Position numbers and translations under genes: made by a program. Positions 60,624 through 64,000 of a stretch of 64,000 bases of DNA are shown piece by piece; the first letter of the stretch is position 1; each line of letters opens with the position of its first letter. The stretch is from Mucilaginibacter sp. OK283. GTDB taxonomy: Bacteria > Bacteroidota > Bacteroidia > Sphingobacteriales > Sphingobacteriaceae. The DNA lies in assembly GCF_900110415.1 (NCBI RefSeq), contig NZ_FODR01000009.1, positions 1 through 64,000 of the forward strand, given 5' to 3'. The notes below the pieces were generated by a model, which saw only the letters and a list, made by a program, of their open reading frames with translations, was not told the origin of the DNA and ran no database searches.

Positions 60624-63600
60624 ATGAAAATTAATTTAAAGTGCGCGGAAGCGTCATGGCGCACTATGTCCCAAATTTTTCTAATTATGAAGCTAACGAT
60701 TGTCATATTGATTATAGCATTTGCACAAGTAAGTGCAAAAAGCTTTGGTCAGCTAATTACACTTCATGAAAAGAATGTGTCTGTAGACAAAGTTTTATCA
60801 TTAATAGAAACCCAAACAGGATATCATTTTGTATACTACGATAATCTTGATATTCTTAAATCAAAAACTTTAAATATTAATGTAGAAAAGCAGACCATTG
60901 CCGATGTTCTCGACCAGTGCCTCAATGGTATGCCGGTAAGTTATAGAATATTCAAAAAGACCATCGCTTTAAAGGAGACTGAGCCATTACAAACTGCAAA
61001 GCCGGTTATTGCTGTTCAAAAGATCAGTGGAACTGTTACCGACGACAAAGGCGCGCCATTACCCGGAGCATCTGTAATATTAAAAGATACTAAAAAAGGT
61101 ACTGTGACCAATGCAGAGGGACAATTTTCAATTGATGCCAAACCTGGCGACGTGCTCGTTATTTCTTTCATAGGCTTTCAAACCAGGGAGGTTGTAATTG
61201 GTTCGCAATCGAATATTGAAGTCAGAATGACCGCTTTTGCCAACTCATTAAATGAATTGGTGGTTGTAGGATACGGCACGCAAAAAAAGGTTAACTTAAC
61301 CGGGGCAGTTGCCAGCGTGGGTGCCGATAAACTGGAAAGCAGGCCGATTGTAAACCTTGGAGATGGTTTAAACGGCTTGATCCCTAATTTGAATGTTAAC
61401 CTTAACAACGGACAGCCTGGCACCGGGGCCAGTTATAGCGTAAGAGGGTATACAACCATAAGCGGTAGCCCAAATCCGCTAATATTGGTTGATGGGGTAC
61501 AGCGCGACCCCAACCTGATAGACCCTAATGATGTGGCGAGTGTATCGGTATTGAAAGACGCCGCTTCAGCGGCTATTTACGGGGGGCGGGCGGCTTTTGG
61601 TGTGATCCTGATTACCACCAAAACCGGCAAAAAAGGCGCTACACAAATTACGTACTCGGGCTCCTACACTTCATCTCGGCCAACCAAAATGCCTGATTAT
61701 ATCAATTCCAAGGATTACCTGAATATGTTTAACGCCGCCCAAAGATCGGGCGCGAAAAGTGGCGGTTATACGTCCAACGATCCTTTTACCGCCCAGGATT
61801 CCACTAATATCATGGCTTATTTTAACGATCCTGCCCATAACCCTTCGGCATACGTGGATCCCGGCAACCCGCAGCGCTACCGTTATGTAGGCAATACCGA
61901 CTGGATCAAGGTATTATATCCCGGCTGGGCACCTCAGCAACAGCACTATTTGTCGGTATCCGGTGGCGAGGGGAAAACAACCTACTCGGCCAATATGGGT
62001 TATTTTACCCAGAACGGATTGGAAAAAGTAGCCAACCAGGTATATAAAAGGTATACGCCAAGCTTAAAGATTGTATCGGATGTTACCAAGTGGCTTACAT
62101 TTAATTTCAATATGTCCATGACGCATACTGATAATAATCAAAGCGCCTATACTAACCAGTCCAATCAGGGCGGTGCATGGATCCCGAACGACCTGCGCCC
62201 TTTGATGCCCGTGTATAACCCTGATGGCAACTTTTCAGGCCAGGGTAATTATACAAATCCTGTAGCGGTTATAAAGCAGAATGGCCGGGATATCAACTCC
62301 GAAAACGATTTCTGGACAACCGGCCGCATTATATTAAACCCGGTTAAGCACCTTACCATTACGTCAGATTATACCTGGAACAGCTATACCGCGTTTGACA
62401 GGGAACAGGTTATCCCCTTTAACGAATACGGTGTCGACGGCGCTTTTTTAAATATATTCCCCCATACCAATCCATCCAGGGTATCTGAATACCGGCATAA
62501 TGATAATTACAATGCCTTTAACGCTTATGCCACGTATGAAAACACTTTTGGAACTAAAAACTATTTTAAAGCGCTTGCAGGATATAACCAGGAGTATTTT
62601 CATTATGTACTAAGCAATGCCACTGCCCACAACCTGATAGACCCTGCGTTGCCGGCAATTGGCACTAATAATGATCCAAAACCTACAGTAAACGGAGCTG
62701 AAACGCAATCTGCATTAATCGGCACTTTTTTCAGGTTGAACTATATATATGATAAAAGGTACCTGTTAGAGGTAAACGGCAGGTACGATGGCACATCACG
62801 TTTCCCGGCTAATCACCGCTATGCCTTCTCTCCATCAGTATCGGCTGGCTGGAACATAGCCGAAGAAAGCTTTATGGCTGGGCTTAAAAGTACCATTGAT
62901 GAATTAAAGATCAGGGCTTCTTATGGCCAGTTACCCAATCAGCAGGCATCAAACGGTGTATCTTCATCGGCGCAGTATCCTTATATAGCTACGCAAAGCA
63001 CAGGTACGGTTAACTATTTATTCAATAACCTGCCGGGTGTTACTGTTGGTGCGCCGGGCCTTATCAGCACTACCCTTACCTGGGAAAAAGTGCAGACAAA
63101 AAATATAGGTTTAGATTATGCTTTGTTAAACAGCCGGCTAAGCGGCAGTTTTGACTACTTTATTACCGATACTAAAAACATGCTGGTTGCCGGGCAACAA
63201 TTGCCGGCAGTTTTAGGTACGGGTGCGCCGTTAAGAAATGCTGCCGACCTGAGAACAAAAGGCTGGGAGTTGAGTGTGAGCTGGAAAGACCGCATGTTTG
63301 ATAAGCAGCTGTTTTACAGCATTAGCCTTGGCCTGTCTGATTCCAGGAGCACCATAACCAGGTACGACCTTAACCCAACATTAAGCATAGGCGATTATTA
63401 TCCGGGCCAGAAACTTGGCAGTATCTGGGGCTTTGTAAGCGATGGCTTTTACAAAACCGATGCCGATGCAGCAAAAGTTGATAACAGCGCACTCGCCGGG
63501 TACACCTGGCTTGCCGGGGATATTAAATATGCCGACCTGAATAACGATGGAAAGATTAGCTACGGCAGCAATACGGTAACAAACCCGGGCGATCAAAAAA

Positions 63601-64000
63601 TTATAGGTAATACTACCCCACGCTACCGTTTTGGGGTTAATTTAAACCTGGCATACAAAAGTTTTGATTTCGCTGCTTTTTTCCAAGGGATCTTAAAAGG
63701 TAATTTTGTACCTAACGACTACGTTTTTTACGGATTTAAAGGTAACGAGTGGAATATCCCCTATGGGTACGCAACAGACTACTGGACGCCACAAAACCCA
63801 AATGCCTATTTTTCGCGTCCGAGGTTTAATGGTTCGGGAAACCAGCAAACCCAAACCATGTATTTGCAAAATGCTGCTTACTGTCGCGTAAAACAAATAA
63901 CCCTGGGTTATTCGCTTCCGGCACAGCTTATTAATAAACTAAGCCTGCATAAGGTGAGGGTATATGTTACCGGCGCCAACCTTTTTACCATAACATCCAT
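60624..64000 (+). CDS. SusC/RagA-family TonB-dependent outer-membrane protein (partial, runs off the right edge)
   Basis: At least 1125 codons without a stop. The N-terminus has a 20-residue extension, then a signal sequence (LTIVILIIAFAQVSAKSFG), an STN domain (about 45-110; ITLHEKNVSVDKVLSLIETQTGYHFVYYD), a carboxypeptidase-regulatory-like domain (about 130-205; KISGTVTDDKGAPLPGASVILKDTKKGT) and the SusC plug (about 210-320) with NELVVVGYGTQKK (Gly216 region), LVDGVQRDPN and SVLKDAASAAIYGGRAAFGVILITTK. The beta-barrel follows. A SusD-like lipoprotein is expected beyond 64000. With the FecR and sigma genes this forms a regulated glycan- or oligomer-uptake locus; substrate unknown. Confidence 0.95.
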   Translation, partial: MKINLKCAEASWRTMSQIFLIMKLTIVILIIAFAQVSAKSFGQLITLHEKNVSVDKVLSLIETQTGYHFVYYDNLDILKSKTLNINVEKQTIADVLDQCLNGMPVSYRIFKKTIALKETEPLQTAKPVIAVQKISGTVTDDKGAPLPGASVILKDTKKGTVTNAEGQFSIDAKPGDVLVISFIGFQTREVVIGSQSNIEVRMTAFANSLNELVVVGYGTQKKVNLTGAVASVGADKLESRPIVNLGDGLNGLIPNLNVNLNNGQPGTGASYSVRGYTTISGSPNPLILVDGVQRDPNLIDPNDVASVSVLKDAASAAIYGGRAAFGVILITTKTGKKGATQITYSGSYTSSRPTKMPDYINSKDYLNMFNAAQRSGAKSGGYTSNDPFTAQDSTNIMAYFNDPAHNPSAYVDPGNPQRYRYVGNTDWIKVLYPGWAPQQQHYLSVSGGEGKTTYSANMGYFTQNGLEKVANQVYKRYTPSLKIVSDVTKWLTFNFNMSMTHTDNNQSAYTNQSNQGGAWIPNDLRPLMPVYNPDGNFSGQGNYTNPVAVIKQNGRDINSENDFWTTGRIILNPVKHLTITSDYTWNSYTAFDREQVIPFNEYGVDGAFLNIFPHTNPSRVSEYRHNDNYNAFNAYATYENTFGTKNYFKALAGYNQEYFHYVLSNATAHNLIDPALPAIGTNNDPKPTVNGAETQSALIGTFFRLNYIYDKRYLLEVNGRYDGTSRFPANHRYAFSPSVSAGWNIAEESFMAGLKSTIDELKIRASYGQLPNQQASNGVSSSAQYPYIATQSTGTVNYLFNNLPGVTVGAPGLISTTLTWEKVQTKNIGLDYALLNSRLSGSFDYFITDTKNMLVAGQQLPAVLGTGAPLRNAADLRTKGWELSVSWKDRMFDKQLFYSISLGLSDSRSTITRYDLNPTLSIGDYYPGQKLGSIWGFVSDGFYKTDADAAKVDNSALAGYTWLAGDIKYADLNNDGKISYGSNTVTNPGDQKIIGNTTPRYRFGVNLNLAYKSFDFAAFFQGILKGNFVPNDYVFYGFKGNEWNIPYGYATDYWTPQNPNAYFSRPRFNGSGNQQTQTMYLQNAAYCRVKQITLGYSLPAQLINKLSLHKVRVYVTGANLFTITS

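Noticed and set aside
46805..64000. Second copy of the tRNA-Asp 3' end as right attachment site
   Set aside because: Reading through to the window end I found no repeat of the T-arm and acceptor sequence; the right end of the island is either lost or outside the window.

Overview
The window looks like chromosome of a Bacteroidota member of the Sphingobacteriaceae (Mucilaginibacter/Pedobacter-like). The evidence is: SusC/RagA-type and STN-domain TonB receptors, a FecR/ECF sigma pair, DUF4249 lipoproteins, a type IX secretion sorting tail, the futalosine menaquinone genes mqnD and mqnB, promoters of the Bacteroidota form TTG-N19-TAnnTTTG, and weak Shine-Dalgarno sites. Assignment below family level is inference.

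Layout. 1-88: the 3' end of a group II intron, cut by the window edge. 232-4897: a small zinc-ribbon protein, then (minus strand) a large multidomain secreted glycoside-hydrolase-like protein with a T9SS tail and a lipoprotein. 5252-22388: mostly housekeeping: apaG, dusB, a CPBP protease, cdsA and a Psd-like phospholipid gene, a CE2/SGNH esterase, a minus-strand operon of two DUF3857 proteins plus aat and ruvC, hflX, mqnD, mqnB, queD, folE and fabD. 22452-31939: a very large NtrY-like histidine kinase, a DinB/YfiT protein, a secreted FAD oxidoreductase, a GNAT acetyltransferase, an S9 peptidase and a small lipoprotein. 31952-36953: the rimP-nusA-infB operon with a clear promoter and a strong hairpin in its leader. 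37282-46600: a cell-surface locus of two unknown secreted proteins, an STN TonB receptor, one miniature and two full DUF4249 lipoproteins, and an MG2-type protein. 46805-46878: tRNA-Asp(GTC). 47114-50100: a decayed integrated element next to the tRNA (broken tyrosine recombinase, broken Abi-like gene, shredded RhuM remnant). 50426-57864: an intact, tightly packed peptide-export cassette. 58311-64000: an ECF sigma factor, a divergent FecR anti-sigma factor, and the first part of a SusC receptor that runs off the right edge.

The most interesting system is the 50426-57864 cassette. It encodes two paralogous 86-87 aa peptides with a 28-residue double-glycine leader and eight cysteines each; a C39 peptidase ABC exporter; an HlyD-type adaptor; a secreted TlpA-like thioredoxin; and a four-part membrane protein that fuses a cysteine-free C39-like domain, a VKOR domain and a CGPC thioredoxin domain. 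The inferred logic is leader recognition, disulfide formation by VKOR/thioredoxin, leader removal and export. What the mature peptides do (bacteriocin, signal, toxin or other) cannot be read from the sequence.

Non-coding structure is rich: at least six families of dispersed or inverted repeats lie between genes, including a 177-bp element bounded by perfect 42-bp inverted repeats at 31271-31447 and C-rich repeats that supply the end of mqnD and the leader of fabD. No CRISPR array, rRNA gene or intact insertion sequence was seen.
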